Assembly: GCA_049322695.1 (NCBI GenBank)
Contig: JBMORW010000042.1
Coordinates: 1-64,000 of the forward strand
Source of the DNA: CALGKJ01 sp049322695
GTDB taxonomy: Bacteria > Bacillota > Clostridia > Lutisporales > Lutisporaceae
Length of the DNA: 64,000 nucleotides
Reading direction: 5' to 3'
Positions within the stretch are counted from its first letter, which is position 1, and every line of letters starts with the position of its first letter. Positions 48,282 to 56,112 of the stretch are shown here, in pieces. The position numbers were made by a program, and so were the translations under genes. Under the pieces are notes generated by a model. That model had not been told where the DNA came from. It was given only the letters and a program-made list of their open reading frames with translations, and did no database searches.

Positions 48282-49398
48282 AGAACCTTATTATCTGTCT
48301 CCGCATTCCGACATTTATTACCAATCCCACTGCCATCATATTGAAAAGCAGCGAGCTGCCCCCGGAGCTTATAAAGGGAAGCGGTATACCTGTTACCGGC
48401 ATTACTCCGATAGTCATACCTATATTCTCAAATATATGGAACAAGTACATTGCCATAACACCGACACATATGAGCATGCCATAATCATCCTTGGCTACTT
48501 TGGCTATGTGAATGCATCTTAGAAGCAGCAGCATAAACAGCAATATTACTACTAATGCACCTATAAGTCCAAGTTCTTCACCTATTACGGAGAATATAAA
48601 ATCATTATGCCTTTCCGGTATATAGCCCAGATTATTCATGGTACCGTCAAAAAGCCCTTTGCCCACAATCTGACCTGAGCCTATTGCAGTCTTGGACTGC
48701 ATAACCTGGTATCCTTTTCCTCTTGGATCAGCTGCAGGGTTGAGAAAGGCGAGAAATCTGTTTTTCTGATGCTCTTTAAGCACAAAAAACCAGAGTATGG
48801 GTGCACTTGCAATAAATGCACCTATTGACCCCACAATATACTTATAGTTCAGCCCGGCGGCAAACAGCATAAAGGCAGAAAAGAACACATATACCAATAC
48901 TGTACCCGTGTCTGGCTGCAGCTGAATAAGCAGCAGCAGCGGCGCAATGTAAAGCAGTGCCGGCAAAACATCCACTATTCTGTCAAGCTTGTTTTTTCTC
49001 TTTTCCAAAAACTTCGCAAAGCACAGAATAAATCCAATCTTAACAGCTTCTGCAGGCTGGAAATTAATAGGTCCAAAGTCAATCCAGCTTTTTGCTCCTT
49101 TGACCTTTGTACCAACAAAAAGAACCAAAACCAGTAACGCTATGTTGATTATATATATTGCCTTATGATTATCACCAAAGTTATTATAGTCAATAAGTAA
49201 TATTAGGAGAATGGATATCAATCCAAGTATGAATGCAGCAGACTGAACCTGCACACTCCTCAAGGAGCCGCCATGTGTCACCTGCGTTGCACTGGCAATA
49301 GCTACGATTCCTATAAGTACAAGTAATACCATGGTAACTATCAAGGCAACATCTATATTTCTTAAAAGCTTTCTGTCTACAATATTATTTAATCTCAC
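48280..49398 (-). CDS. rodA: Rod shape-determining protein RodA (FtsW/RodA/SpoVE family)
   Basis: A 372-residue SEDS-family glycosyltransferase that polymerises peptidoglycan during cell elongation. About ten membrane helices; family motifs include VKGAKSWIDFGPINFQPAEAVK, LLLIQLQPDTGTVLV, YIPERHNDFIFSVIGEELGL and VTGIPLPFISSGGSSLLFNM. The NFQPAE and PERHNDFIF forms favour RodA over FtsW/SpoVE. The start is a GTG at 49398 with AGAGGG 8 bases upstream. Monocistronic and convergent with the zinc-ribbon gene. Confidence 0.94.
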   Translation of the reverse strand: MRLNNIVDRKLLRNIDVALIVTMVLLVLIGIVAIASATQVTHGGSLRSVQVQSAAFILGLISILLILLIDYNNFGDNHKAIYIINIALLVLVLFVGTKVKGAKSWIDFGPINFQPAEAVKIGFILCFAKFLEKRKNKLDRIVDVLPALLYIAPLLLLIQLQPDTGTVLVYVFFSAFMLFAAGLNYKYIVGSIGAFIASAPILWFFVLKEHQKNRFLAFLNPAADPRGKGYQVMQSKTAIGSGQIVGKGLFDGTMNNLGYIPERHNDFIFSVIGEELGLIGALVVILLFMLLLLRCIHIAKVAKDDYGMLICVGVMAMYLFHIFENIGMTIGVMPVTGIPLPFISSGGSSLLFNMMAVGLVINVGMRRQIIRF

Positions 49399-49555
49399 GA
49401 GACCAACCCTCTTCTTACGTATATCTTTAGACTAACAGAGAAGCATTTGCTTTTATCCTTCGAGACAAGCAAAACGCTGCTTTATAAGTATAATTTTATC
49501 ACATTGCTCCAATATTTTTTATAGCAATTTAAACCAGTATAAACTGCCCCCTGCC

Positions 49556-50983
49556 TTATACCTTTATCATGCCGTTTCTGATATCCACACTCATTATCCA
49601 ATAACCGTAGCTGTTTGTCTTGTGCGGTCTGAAATATGTGTAGCCTCTCATTTTATAGTACATCTCTTCTCTCTTGTTGTAAATTCCGGGAACTCCGAAA
49701 TAAACGTTTTTTATATGCTTTCTGTCATCTTTTTTATTGATTCTATCATATTTGACGCCTATTATATAATCTTTGTTTCCGAGCATCAAGGCACACTCTT
49801 CCATCATGAAAGGATATCCAAGAGGCATTATGCTTCCCATAAATGGTATAGCGGCATTATTAAGTACATGAATATCGTCTCCCACCTTGAACCATTTATA
49901 GTCCTTTTCCTTATCATCAAAGGGCTCGTATTTCCTCAATCTGTCAAAGGCCTTTTCCAGCTTTCTATACATTGGACTGTCATAGTATGGAGGATATTTT
50001 TCGTAATCGTAATAATCCTCTATATCCTCATCTTTTAAATATTCATGCTTCTTGCATTCATCACATTTCATGCATTCCTTATCTCTGTCATCATCCTCGC
50101 TCTCGCTGCTGTCACTGTCATCATCATAGTAATATTCGCATTTCAACTGGTCCTCATCCTTAATATAGCACGGCTGTTTAACCTTTTCATGCATCTCATC
50201 GATTTCAAGCTGTATTTCAGCCTCTATTTCAGTTTCTACCACATGAGTCTTCTTTATATACTGTTTAGGCGGTGCATCCGGAATTTCCGGAAGCTCCATT
50301 ACCTCCTGAATTTCCGGCATTTCCTTGTGAACAGGTTTTTGAGGCTTTTCAATTATCGGAGGAGCTTCAACCACAATAGGCATCTCTTCATACTCCTCTT
50401 GTATTTCAATAAGCTCCTTAGGCGGCATTTTAGGTTTCTCGGGCACTACGTTTTCTACTGGTGCAACCTTCTCTACAGGTACGGTTTCTCCTATGGGAAT
50501 AGGCTTTACAGTAACAGGAGTCTGCACTTCTACAGGCTTCTCTATCTTCTTATCGATTCTCTCATGTCTGTTTATCACCTCATAGTTATTCTTCCAATCG
50601 AGCCTGTCTTTTCCTACGTACCCTGAAAGCGGAATAGCATTGCTTCCTGTTACTGCCGCAACCGTAAACTGCGACATATCCAGATTGCTTTTCAAAACAT
50701 TGTCCGATTCAAACTCATAAGAAAGCTCTCCGCGCCCACTGCTGTCAATTATTATTTTACCTATATCCACTGCAACCTTTTTTGCCGGAGCTATCAATAA
50801 GAATCTGTACTCAGCTCTTTCTCCTGTTTTCACATTCTGTACAAATGCTGTTATTTTAGCTTTTCCGTTTTTTATTTCAATCTTGACATAGCCTGTAGGT
50901 ATTTTGCCTGCCGATATCTCATATCCTTTGTCATCCTCCTGCAGAATGATGAAATATCTTTTATATTCATTATTTACAGACAC
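49556..50983 (-). CDS. Large acidic, proline-rich protein, probable spore or surface structural protein
   Basis: About 475 residues, of a clostridial family I recognise only as uncharacterised (DUF7922-like start: YKRYFIILQEDDKGYEISAGK). Residues 1-130 form a beta-rich domain; ~140-270 a Pro/Glu/Val-rich segment with repeated PVEKV/PVENV words; ~270-330 a very acidic stretch (DDDSDSSESEDDDRD) with cysteines (CMKCDECKK); the C-terminal ~130 residues are an aromatic-rich domain (WFKVGDDIHVLNNAAIP, VYFGVPGIYNKREEMYY). The layout suggests an extended cell or spore surface linker protein. The start is GTG 50983, 7 bases after AAAGGGGG; the ATG upstream overlaps the SD. Confidence 0.75.
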   Translation of the reverse strand: MSVNNEYKRYFIILQEDDKGYEISAGKIPTGYVKIEIKNGKAKITAFVQNVKTGERAEYRFLLIAPAKKVAVDIGKIIIDSSGRGELSYEFESDNVLKSNLDMSQFTVAAVTGSNAIPLSGYVGKDRLDWKNNYEVINRHERIDKKIEKPVEVQTPVTVKPIPIGETVPVEKVAPVENVVPEKPKMPPKELIEIQEEYEEMPIVVEAPPIIEKPQKPVHKEMPEIQEVMELPEIPDAPPKQYIKKTHVVETEIEAEIQLEIDEMHEKVKQPCYIKDEDQLKCEYYYDDDSDSSESEDDDRDKECMKCDECKKHEYLKDEDIEDYYDYEKYPPYYDSPMYRKLEKAFDRLRKYEPFDDKEKDYKWFKVGDDIHVLNNAAIPFMGSIMPLGYPFMMEECALMLGNKDYIIGVKYDRINKKDDRKHIKNVYFGVPGIYNKREEMYYKMRGYTYFRPHKTNSYGYWIMSVDIRNGMIKV

Positions 50984-51052
50984 ATAATAACCCCCTTTAT
51001 ACATAGTTATTACTATAATATGTACTCCGGAGGCGTTTATGAACTTATTTTA

Positions 51053-51913
51053 TCAAATTTTATTCAGCTTATTGGCTATGTTGGCGAACTCCTGCAGACT
51101 TAGAGTTTCACCTCTTCTTCTTTCGTCTATACCAAGCTCTTCAAGCATCTGCCTGGACTTATCCTTATCTATGCCCAGGTCGCCCGAACTAAGCGCATTA
51201 AGCAGTGTTTTTCTCCTTTGACCGAAGGCAGCCTTTACAGCTTTGAAAAACAGCCTTTCATCCTCAACCTCTACTGGAGGCTCTTCAAGTATATCCAGTC
51301 TTATGACTGTTGATTCCACCTCTGGCTGTGGAATAAATGAGTCCGGAGGTACCAAGGTTATCTGCATAGGTCTGCAGTAATACTGCACAGCTACCGAAAG
51401 TGCCCCGTAATCCTTTCCTCCCGGCGAAGCTTTTAGCCTGTCGCCCACTTCCTTTTGCACCATAATTGTAATGCTTTTTAAGTTCAATCTTTCTTCAAGC
51501 AGCTTCATAATTATGGGAGTTGTTATGTAATAAGGGAGGTTGGCAACCACCTTTGCAGGCTTTTCGCCAAAGTTCTCCTTTAAAGTCTCCTTGAGATTTA
51601 TTTTAAGTATATCATCATTAATCAGCCTGAAGTTTTCATGGCCGGAAAACGTTGCACTCAAAATAGGAATAAGCCTTTTATCAAGCTCCACTGCCAGCAC
51701 ACTTCCTGCTGCTTCACATAGCTTCTGTGTGAGTGCTCCCATGCCGGGACCAATCTCCAGCACGCAATCATCCTTAGTAACCTCAGAGCCTGTTATAATT
51801 TTTTCCAGCACTTCCTCATCTATGAGGAAATTCTGCCCTAGACTCTTACTCAGCTTGAAATTATACTGCTTCAGTAAATCTCTAGTTGTTGTCGATGCTA
51901 TTACCTTTTTCAT
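51053..51913 (-). CDS. rsmA: 16S rRNA dimethyladenosine transferase
   Basis: A 286-residue methyltransferase that dimethylates two adjacent adenines near the 3' end of 16S rRNA (KsgA). Motifs: SLGQNFLIDEEVLEKII, SAM-binding VLEIGPGMGALTQKL, and the catalytic NLPYYITTPIIMKLL. The C-terminal helical domain ends AFGQRRKTLLNALSS and the family's RRGETLSLQEFANI. It overlaps rnmV by about 30 bases and is the last of the rnmV-rsmA pair, the same order as in Bacillus subtilis. The SD (GGATGAAGTG) is modest. Confidence 0.96.
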   Translation of the reverse strand: MKKVIASTTTRDLLKQYNFKLSKSLGQNFLIDEEVLEKIITGSEVTKDDCVLEIGPGMGALTQKLCEAAGSVLAVELDKRLIPILSATFSGHENFRLINDDILKINLKETLKENFGEKPAKVVANLPYYITTPIIMKLLEERLNLKSITIMVQKEVGDRLKASPGGKDYGALSVAVQYYCRPMQITLVPPDSFIPQPEVESTVIRLDILEEPPVEVEDERLFFKAVKAAFGQRRKTLLNALSSGDLGIDKDKSRQMLEELGIDERRRGETLSLQEFANIANKLNKI

Positions 51914-52457
51914 TCACTTCATCCTTTACGATATTCGTACAGGCAGCAATAAATTCCTGTCTGCTTATTCCGTATTTATTCAGACGGCTTAAAAACTGCT
52001 TTGAGTTCCCATAGCCTATACCCAAGTGTGCTCCTACAATACTTCTGCTTATTGAGGAATTTTTAACTCCTGTCAGTCCAAACTCCAGTAAATCCTTGGT
52101 ATCAAACTGCTTCTCAACCGCCTCGACTTCTGTCTTTGCCATTTCCAGAGCCTTTCTTATTGCTTCGGGAGCTGCATTTTCTATCCCTATATCGCCTTCA
52201 AAGCGCGCATCTGTTTTAGGTACAAAAGCATGCTTTACTCCTTTTACCTTGGCAGCTATGACCTCTCGGATTCTTTCTCCCATATAGTCAGGATCGGTAA
52301 GGACAATCACTCCATGATGCTCATGCGCCTTCTTTATGAGCTCAAGAGTTCTGGCATTCAGTCCAAATCCGCTGGTTATTATTATATCTGCATCTACAGC
52401 TTTTTTCACTGCAGCTGCATCATTTTTCCCTTCAACCACTATTGTTTCCTTAATCAT
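51882..52457 (-). CDS. rnmV: Ribonuclease M5 (5S rRNA maturation)
   Basis: A 191-residue Toprim nuclease that trims 5S rRNA precursor. The Toprim motifs are clear: IVVEGKNDAAAVKKA near the N-terminus and VIVLTDPDYMGERIREV; VKHAFVPKTDARFEGDIGIENA completes the family core. Its C-terminal helical part ends at the rsmA overlap. The start is ATG 52457. There is no normal SD just upstream; instead a 162-bp repeat element (52462-52623) separates the ATG from AAGGGGGTACC, exactly as at the FIST kinase. Expected cytoplasmic. Confidence 0.94.
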   Translation of the reverse strand: MIKETIVVEGKNDAAAVKKAVDADIIITSGFGLNARTLELIKKAHEHHGVIVLTDPDYMGERIREVIAAKVKGVKHAFVPKTDARFEGDIGIENAAPEAIRKALEMAKTEVEAVEKQFDTKDLLEFGLTGVKNSSISRSIVGAHLGIGYGNSKQFLSRLNKYGISRQEFIAACTNIVKDEVNEKGNSIDNN

Positions 52458-52461
52458 TATT

Positions 52462-52623
52462 TGCCCATGCCCCGCATTTCGCACTTATCTGTATAATAAA
52501 GCGGTCTACCCGACTTATTAACAGCAATCAGGAAAATAAGACAAGCCTTAGGGATTGACTATTGACAGGCGTAGTCATATTTTCATATAAAACTTTATGA
52601 CAGAAATGCATGGGCTCGGTACC
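52462..52623 (-). repeat. Hairpin repeat element, long copy, between SD and rnmV start
   Basis: The ends match 6855-6912 almost base for base: TGCCCATGCCCC-R-CATTTCGCA at 52462-52483, and TTATGACAGAAATGCATGGGC-Y-CGGTACC ending at 52623. The ends fold together (GCCCATGC/GCATGGGC and ATTTC/GAAAT). The extra ~105 bases hold further stems, CTTATT/AATAAG (52514-52519/52535-52540) and GACTA/TAGTC (52557-52561/52572-52576). It puts a long structured segment between the SD-like GGGGGTACC and the ATG at 52457. Confidence 0.75.
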
Positions 52624-52678
52624 CCCTTATTTAATCTATTCTTTATTTCCTTCTACTTTTACCTCAAAATGTATGAAC

Positions 52679-52716
52679 AATAATATTCCACAGGATTTAT
52701 CCTGTGGAATATTATT
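52679..52716 (-). terminator. Long AT-rich hairpin after the 3D-domain gene
   Basis: A 16-bp perfect stem (52679-52694/52701-52716) directly after the stop at 52718. T-rich bases of the stem itself supply the tract. Confidence 0.75.
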
Positions 52717-52717
52717 G

Positions 52718-53752
52718 CTATCTGAACTTATATCTCGGCTTATCCAGTATATAAACCTTTAATTTCTTCCTGCCGAATTTTCTGACGTCATCAGGTGATT
52801 CAAAGTACAAATCAATCTTATTACCCTTTATAGCACCGCCTGTATCAGCTGCCAAAGCTTCCCCATAACCTTCAACATACAGCCATGTGCCTAATGGAAT
52901 TACCTTAGGGTCAACAGCTACTATGCCGGGTCTTACTCTAAGACCTGAAGCAGTAATGCCATAGTAGGGATCATCTTCATGCTTGCCGCAGCTCTCAAAG
53001 GTAGCATCATAGGCTGTCGCACTCATAACCATAGATTTAACAAAGGTATATGTCTGTCCTCTTGAGGTTACAAGAGTAGTTCTTGTACCTTCTTCGGTAA
53101 TCCTGTTAACTGCCTGTTTGAGTATTTTCTCTCCTATTACCTGTCTGTCAACCTCTTTACCGTCCTCATAGGTTATTTTGGTTGATATCTGCTTTTGTCC
53201 TTTTTGACCCTTCTGAACAAGCTTTGACTGACCCTTATCTAACTTGTCATTTCTGACAATCTGCTCAACAAAAGGTATCTCCACTGTTTCGTCAAAAATT
53301 TCCTCACTTACTCTTACTACTTTTATTGTAGTATCACCTGCAATTGCAGTCTCTAGTGAAGGCTCTACCCTGTCAAGTTCTCCGATGTACATTTCTGCTT
53401 CCATAAGTGCAGCTTTCACATCTTTTGCTGTAGTAAATAAGAACTTGCTTAGTTCGTTTGTCTTGATTATTATCATGTTGGCTCTTGAGATATTAATCTG
53501 AGTTCCATCTTTTAGCTTGGCATCCATTTTTTCATTAACCTTATCAAAGGGTGCAAGCTGGATATTGTTCTCCTTAAGCACTTCTCCCACTGTGGACTTA
53601 AATGTGCTTATGTTCTTCTGTCCGTCAATATCTGAAATTGTAATATCCTTTTTCATGGCACTGTAGACAAACGATGTAGTAAGAACCAAACAAACTACCG
53701 CAATGACAGCAAGCTTGATCATACTGCTGTGTTGTCTCAAGTACGTCTTCAT
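52718..53752 (-). CDS. YabE-like cell-wall protein (DUF348, G5 and 3D domains)
   Basis: A 344-residue exported protein. An N-terminal signal anchor (MIKLAVIAVVCLVLTTSFVYS) is followed by two DUF348 modules (~45-150, with STVGEVLKENNIQLAPFDKV and TAKDVKAALMEAEMYIGEL), a G5 domain (~160-235, EIPFVEQIVRNDKLDKGQSK) and a 3D domain carrying its three Asp (VAVDPKVIPLG, AADTGGAIKG, KIDLYF). Such proteins are predicted peptidoglycan hydrolases related to lytic transglycosylases. The ATG at 53752 has AAAGGAGG 7 bases upstream. Its place upstream of rnmV-rsmA matches B. subtilis yabE. A leader with two hairpins precedes it. Confidence 0.93.
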   Translation of the reverse strand: MKTYLRQHSSMIKLAVIAVVCLVLTTSFVYSAMKKDITISDIDGQKNISTFKSTVGEVLKENNIQLAPFDKVNEKMDAKLKDGTQINISRANMIIIKTNELSKFLFTTAKDVKAALMEAEMYIGELDRVEPSLETAIAGDTTIKVVRVSEEIFDETVEIPFVEQIVRNDKLDKGQSKLVQKGQKGQKQISTKITYEDGKEVDRQVIGEKILKQAVNRITEEGTRTTLVTSRGQTYTFVKSMVMSATAYDATFESCGKHEDDPYYGITASGLRVRPGIVAVDPKVIPLGTWLYVEGYGEALAADTGGAIKGNKIDLYFESPDDVRKFGRKKLKVYILDKPRYKFR

Positions 53753-53823
53753 TAGGTGTCCTCCTTTAAAATTGTTTACAATGTGCATTAACCGACTCTA
53801 GCAAAACTGCACCTTGTTGAAGC

Positions 53824-53911
53824 AAACACTTATTATCTAGCAAATGTCATTAAAATAAGTGTTTACCTGATAGCACTTTTTAAACTGGTAATAATTTACT
53901 ACATAGTGCTA
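53824..53911 (-). promoter_or_regulatory. Paired hairpins upstream of the YabE-like gene
   Basis: AAACACTTATT (53824-53834) with its exact complement at 53854-53864, and TAGCACT (53871-53877) with AGTGCTA (53905-53911). They lie in the 357-bp gene-free region 53753-54110 within what may be the 5' leader. No T-tract or known riboswitch motif (including c-di-AMP) was recognised. The rest of the region is AT-rich without a gene. Confidence 0.45.
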
Positions 53912-54070
53912 CCATAATAGCATAATTTTATACTGATTATTAATTAATGTCAATTTTTTTGGTATTAATTTACAGTGTTTGAGTCGATTAACTCCTGTTA
54001 CAAAATATGAAACAATATCAAATCCGTAACCTTATTATCCATTTTTGCCATATTTGGAGATTTTATTCAG

Positions 54071-54103
54071 CACAAAAAGAAAGAAGCCCTAAAAGGGCTT
54101 TTT
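54071..54103 (-). terminator. Terminator of the DUF4349 gene
   Basis: AAGCCCT (54084-54090) pairs with AGGGCTT (54094-54100); minus-strand tail CTTTCTTTTT. Confidence 0.85.
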
Positions 54104-54110
54104 GACTTTC

Positions 54111-54977
54111 TTACTTCTTAACTTTTTTGAACCTTATGGCAAGCGGCTTTATCACATACCTCCATGCTGCATAAACCGCAACGGCTACGGGTACAAGAGG
54201 CAGCAGGAACACGATTAAGCTTACTGCAAGAGTCACTGCCTGCATCAGCGCTTCCACGCCGTAGTTAAAGGCCAGCCTTATTTTATAAGCAAATGTATCA
54301 TTATCAACTATATCCACACTGGTATTTTCCATAATAAACCGAATATTCAACTGACTGAACTGTATACGTCTGTCAAGATTTGTCATTTGTCCTTTCAGTA
54401 TTTCCAGCTCATCTGTAAGCCTTCTTATTTCTCTTTCAATTTCCAGTATCTCACTTACCTTCCAGCCTTCCCTCTGAAGAAGTGCTCTCATAGTAACTAT
54501 TTGTGTCTCAAGATTTTTTATGCGGACTTCAGTATCATAGTATATGTCTGTAACATCTTCAGAGGATTTTTCTTTGTTTAATATCTTCCCCATAGTATCA
54601 ATACTTTCAATGAAGCTGTCAAGGCTTCCTGCAGGTATCATCAATGTCACACTGCCGCTGCGTTCATCCAGGTATGATTTTTTTACATGACCTCCGATTT
54701 GATGAGCCCTTTCCTCTGCCTGCTTCACTGCCTCGGCTATGCTTTGGACACGTACTACTACAGAAGCATTCATTATTATCTTTCTGTTGGACTGTATAGG
54801 AGCTTCCCCTGCACCAGGACTTCCCGCCTTGGCCTCAGCTGCCGTATTTCCATTACTGTCTCGAGAAGCAGGGGCAGGAGTAGCAGCAGAGTTCTCAGTC
54901 TTTGCAGCACATGCAGCCAAGGTAGCAATTAGCAGAAGTGCCATAAAAAGACCCAACAATCTTTTCGTATTAATCAT
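54111..54977 (-). CDS. DUF4349 lipoprotein
   Basis: A 288-residue membrane-associated lipoprotein: lipobox LAAC (Cys23), an Ala/Pro/Ser/Gly linker to about residue 65, then the DUF4349 domain (IIMNASVVVRVQSIAEAVKQAE, GGHVKKSYLDERSGSVTLMIP), a coiled coil (EILEIEREIRRLTDELEILKGQMTN region), and one C-terminal transmembrane helix (LAVSLIVFLLPLVPVAVAVY) with a basic tail. It may sit with its coil outside the membrane. The function is unknown. It is inserted between tatD and the yabE-like gene in an otherwise B. subtilis-like order. GGAGGG precedes the ATG. Confidence 0.9.
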   Translation of the reverse strand: MINTKRLLGLFMALLLIATLAACAAKTENSAATPAPASRDSNGNTAAEAKAGSPGAGEAPIQSNRKIIMNASVVVRVQSIAEAVKQAEERAHQIGGHVKKSYLDERSGSVTLMIPAGSLDSFIESIDTMGKILNKEKSSEDVTDIYYDTEVRIKNLETQIVTMRALLQREGWKVSEILEIEREIRRLTDELEILKGQMTNLDRRIQFSQLNIRFIMENTSVDIVDNDTFAYKIRLAFNYGVEALMQAVTLAVSLIVFLLPLVPVAVAVYAAWRYVIKPLAIRFKKVKK

Positions 54978-55079
54978 ATTTCTCCCTCCTCGATAATTTG
55001 TTCCTCATATGCTTTAGACTCGGCTTTATCAGAATAGTTCCAGATAATAGAAATTGGATGTTGATACTGCATATAGTTA

Positions 55080-55153
55080 TGAGCTCCGGCTATCAGCCAC
55101 CGGCATTAAGTCAGGCTTCGCAGCCTTCATGGTTCCTTATTGGCCTTTAACCA
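55080..55153. repeat. Degenerate inverted repeat, copy F
   Basis: CCGGCTATCAGCCACCGGC, a centre GGCTTCGCAGCCTTCATGG similar to copy A, then CTTATTGGCC. Lower symmetry than other copies. It lies between tatD and the DUF4349 gene. Confidence 0.45.
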
Positions 55154-55187
55154 TAAAAAAAGCATCTCCATCAGATGCTGTTTTTTT
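55154..55187 (-). terminator. Terminator of tatD
   Basis: AGCATCT (55161-55167) pairs with AGATGCT (55173-55179); seven T's follow on the minus strand. Confidence 0.9.
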
Positions 55188-55953
55188 ATATCCTGAAAAA
55201 TCTCTTGCCGTTCTCTAAGGTTTTCTGTGCAACCTCTTCTACAGATATCCCCTTTAATTCGGCAACCTTTTCTGCGACAAACCTTACATAGCCGGGATAA
55301 TTGCGCTTTCCTCTATGAGGAACAGGAGTCAGATAAGGACTGTCGGTCTCTATCAGAAGCATATCCATGGGTACTTCCTTCACTACTTCCAGTGTTTTTA
55401 CAGCGTTTTTGAAGGTTACGGGTCCGGCTATGGATATGTATAACCCCATTTTCAGGCACTCCCTAGCCATTTCCACGCTGCCGGAAAAGCTGTGCAGTAC
55501 TCCTCCCACTTCTTCAATCTTTGTTTTTTTGAAAATATCCATTACATCACCATGGGAGTCTCGATCATGTATTATTACAGGAAGCTTAAGCTGTCTTGCC
55601 AAATCTATCTGCTCTATGAATCTCTGCTTCTGTATATCGCGGGGTGAAAAATCATAGTAATAGTCAAGTCCAATCTCACCTATAGCCACTACCTTCGGAT
55701 TGTCAGCCATCTCAGCCAGAATGCTCAGGGAATCCTTATCCATGGTGGAAGCATCATGGGGGTGTACTCCTACTGATGCATATATGCATTCATATTTCTC
55801 AGCCAGCGAGACGGATTTCACAGAAGTGTCTATGTTGCTTCCTGCATTGAGTATAAGACTTACTCCGTCCACCATGCATTGCATTATAACGCTGTCTCTA
55901 TCCTCATCAAAACGTTTATCATCAAGATGAGCATGGGTATCGAAAAGCTTCAT
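55186..55953 (-). CDS. TatD-family metal-dependent hydrolase (DNase)
   Basis: A 255-residue TIM-barrel metalloenzyme of the TatD/YabD family. Metal ligands are in place: FDTHAHLDDKRF at the N-terminus, VAIGEIGLDYYY, LPVIIHDRDSHGD, GVLHSFSGSVEMA, and LLIETDSPYLTPVPHRGKRN at the C-terminus. The length is normal. Position after metG matches B. subtilis yabD. AAGGT precedes the ATG. A repeat element separates it from metG, so the two may be transcribed together through that element. Confidence 0.95.
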   Translation of the reverse strand: MKLFDTHAHLDDKRFDEDRDSVIMQCMVDGVSLILNAGSNIDTSVKSVSLAEKYECIYASVGVHPHDASTMDKDSLSILAEMADNPKVVAIGEIGLDYYYDFSPRDIQKQRFIEQIDLARQLKLPVIIHDRDSHGDVMDIFKKTKIEEVGGVLHSFSGSVEMARECLKMGLYISIAGPVTFKNAVKTLEVVKEVPMDMLLIETDSPYLTPVPHRGKRNYPGYVRFVAEKVAELKGISVEEVAQKTLENGKRFFRI

Positions 55954-55982
55954 ATGTTTTACCTTCCTTTGAAAATTAGTTT

Positions 55983-56107
55983 CGAGTTACGGGTTTCGGG
56001 TTGCGAGCGTTTGCTTGGGTAACGCTCCGGAGTACTACCTAGCTTGCTCGCAACTCGTCAGATTAGTGAAAGCTAATGCTTTACTAAGCACCTCGCAACT
56101 CGCAACC
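55983..56107. repeat. Degenerate inverted repeat, copy G (CGAGTTACGGGTT type)
   Basis: Left arm CGAGTTACGGGTTTCGGG...TTGCGAGCG (55983-56009) and right arm CACCTCGCAACTCGCAACC (56089-56107) are imperfect inverted copies; inner GCTTGCTCGCAACTCG repeats the word. It lies between metG and tatD, inside a conserved gene order. Confidence 0.65.
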
Positions 56108-56112
56108 AATGT

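Noticed and set aside
49430..49480. Inverted repeat GCATTTGCTT/AAGCAAAACGC upstream of rodA
   Set aside because: Too many mismatches and no shared words with the repeat family.
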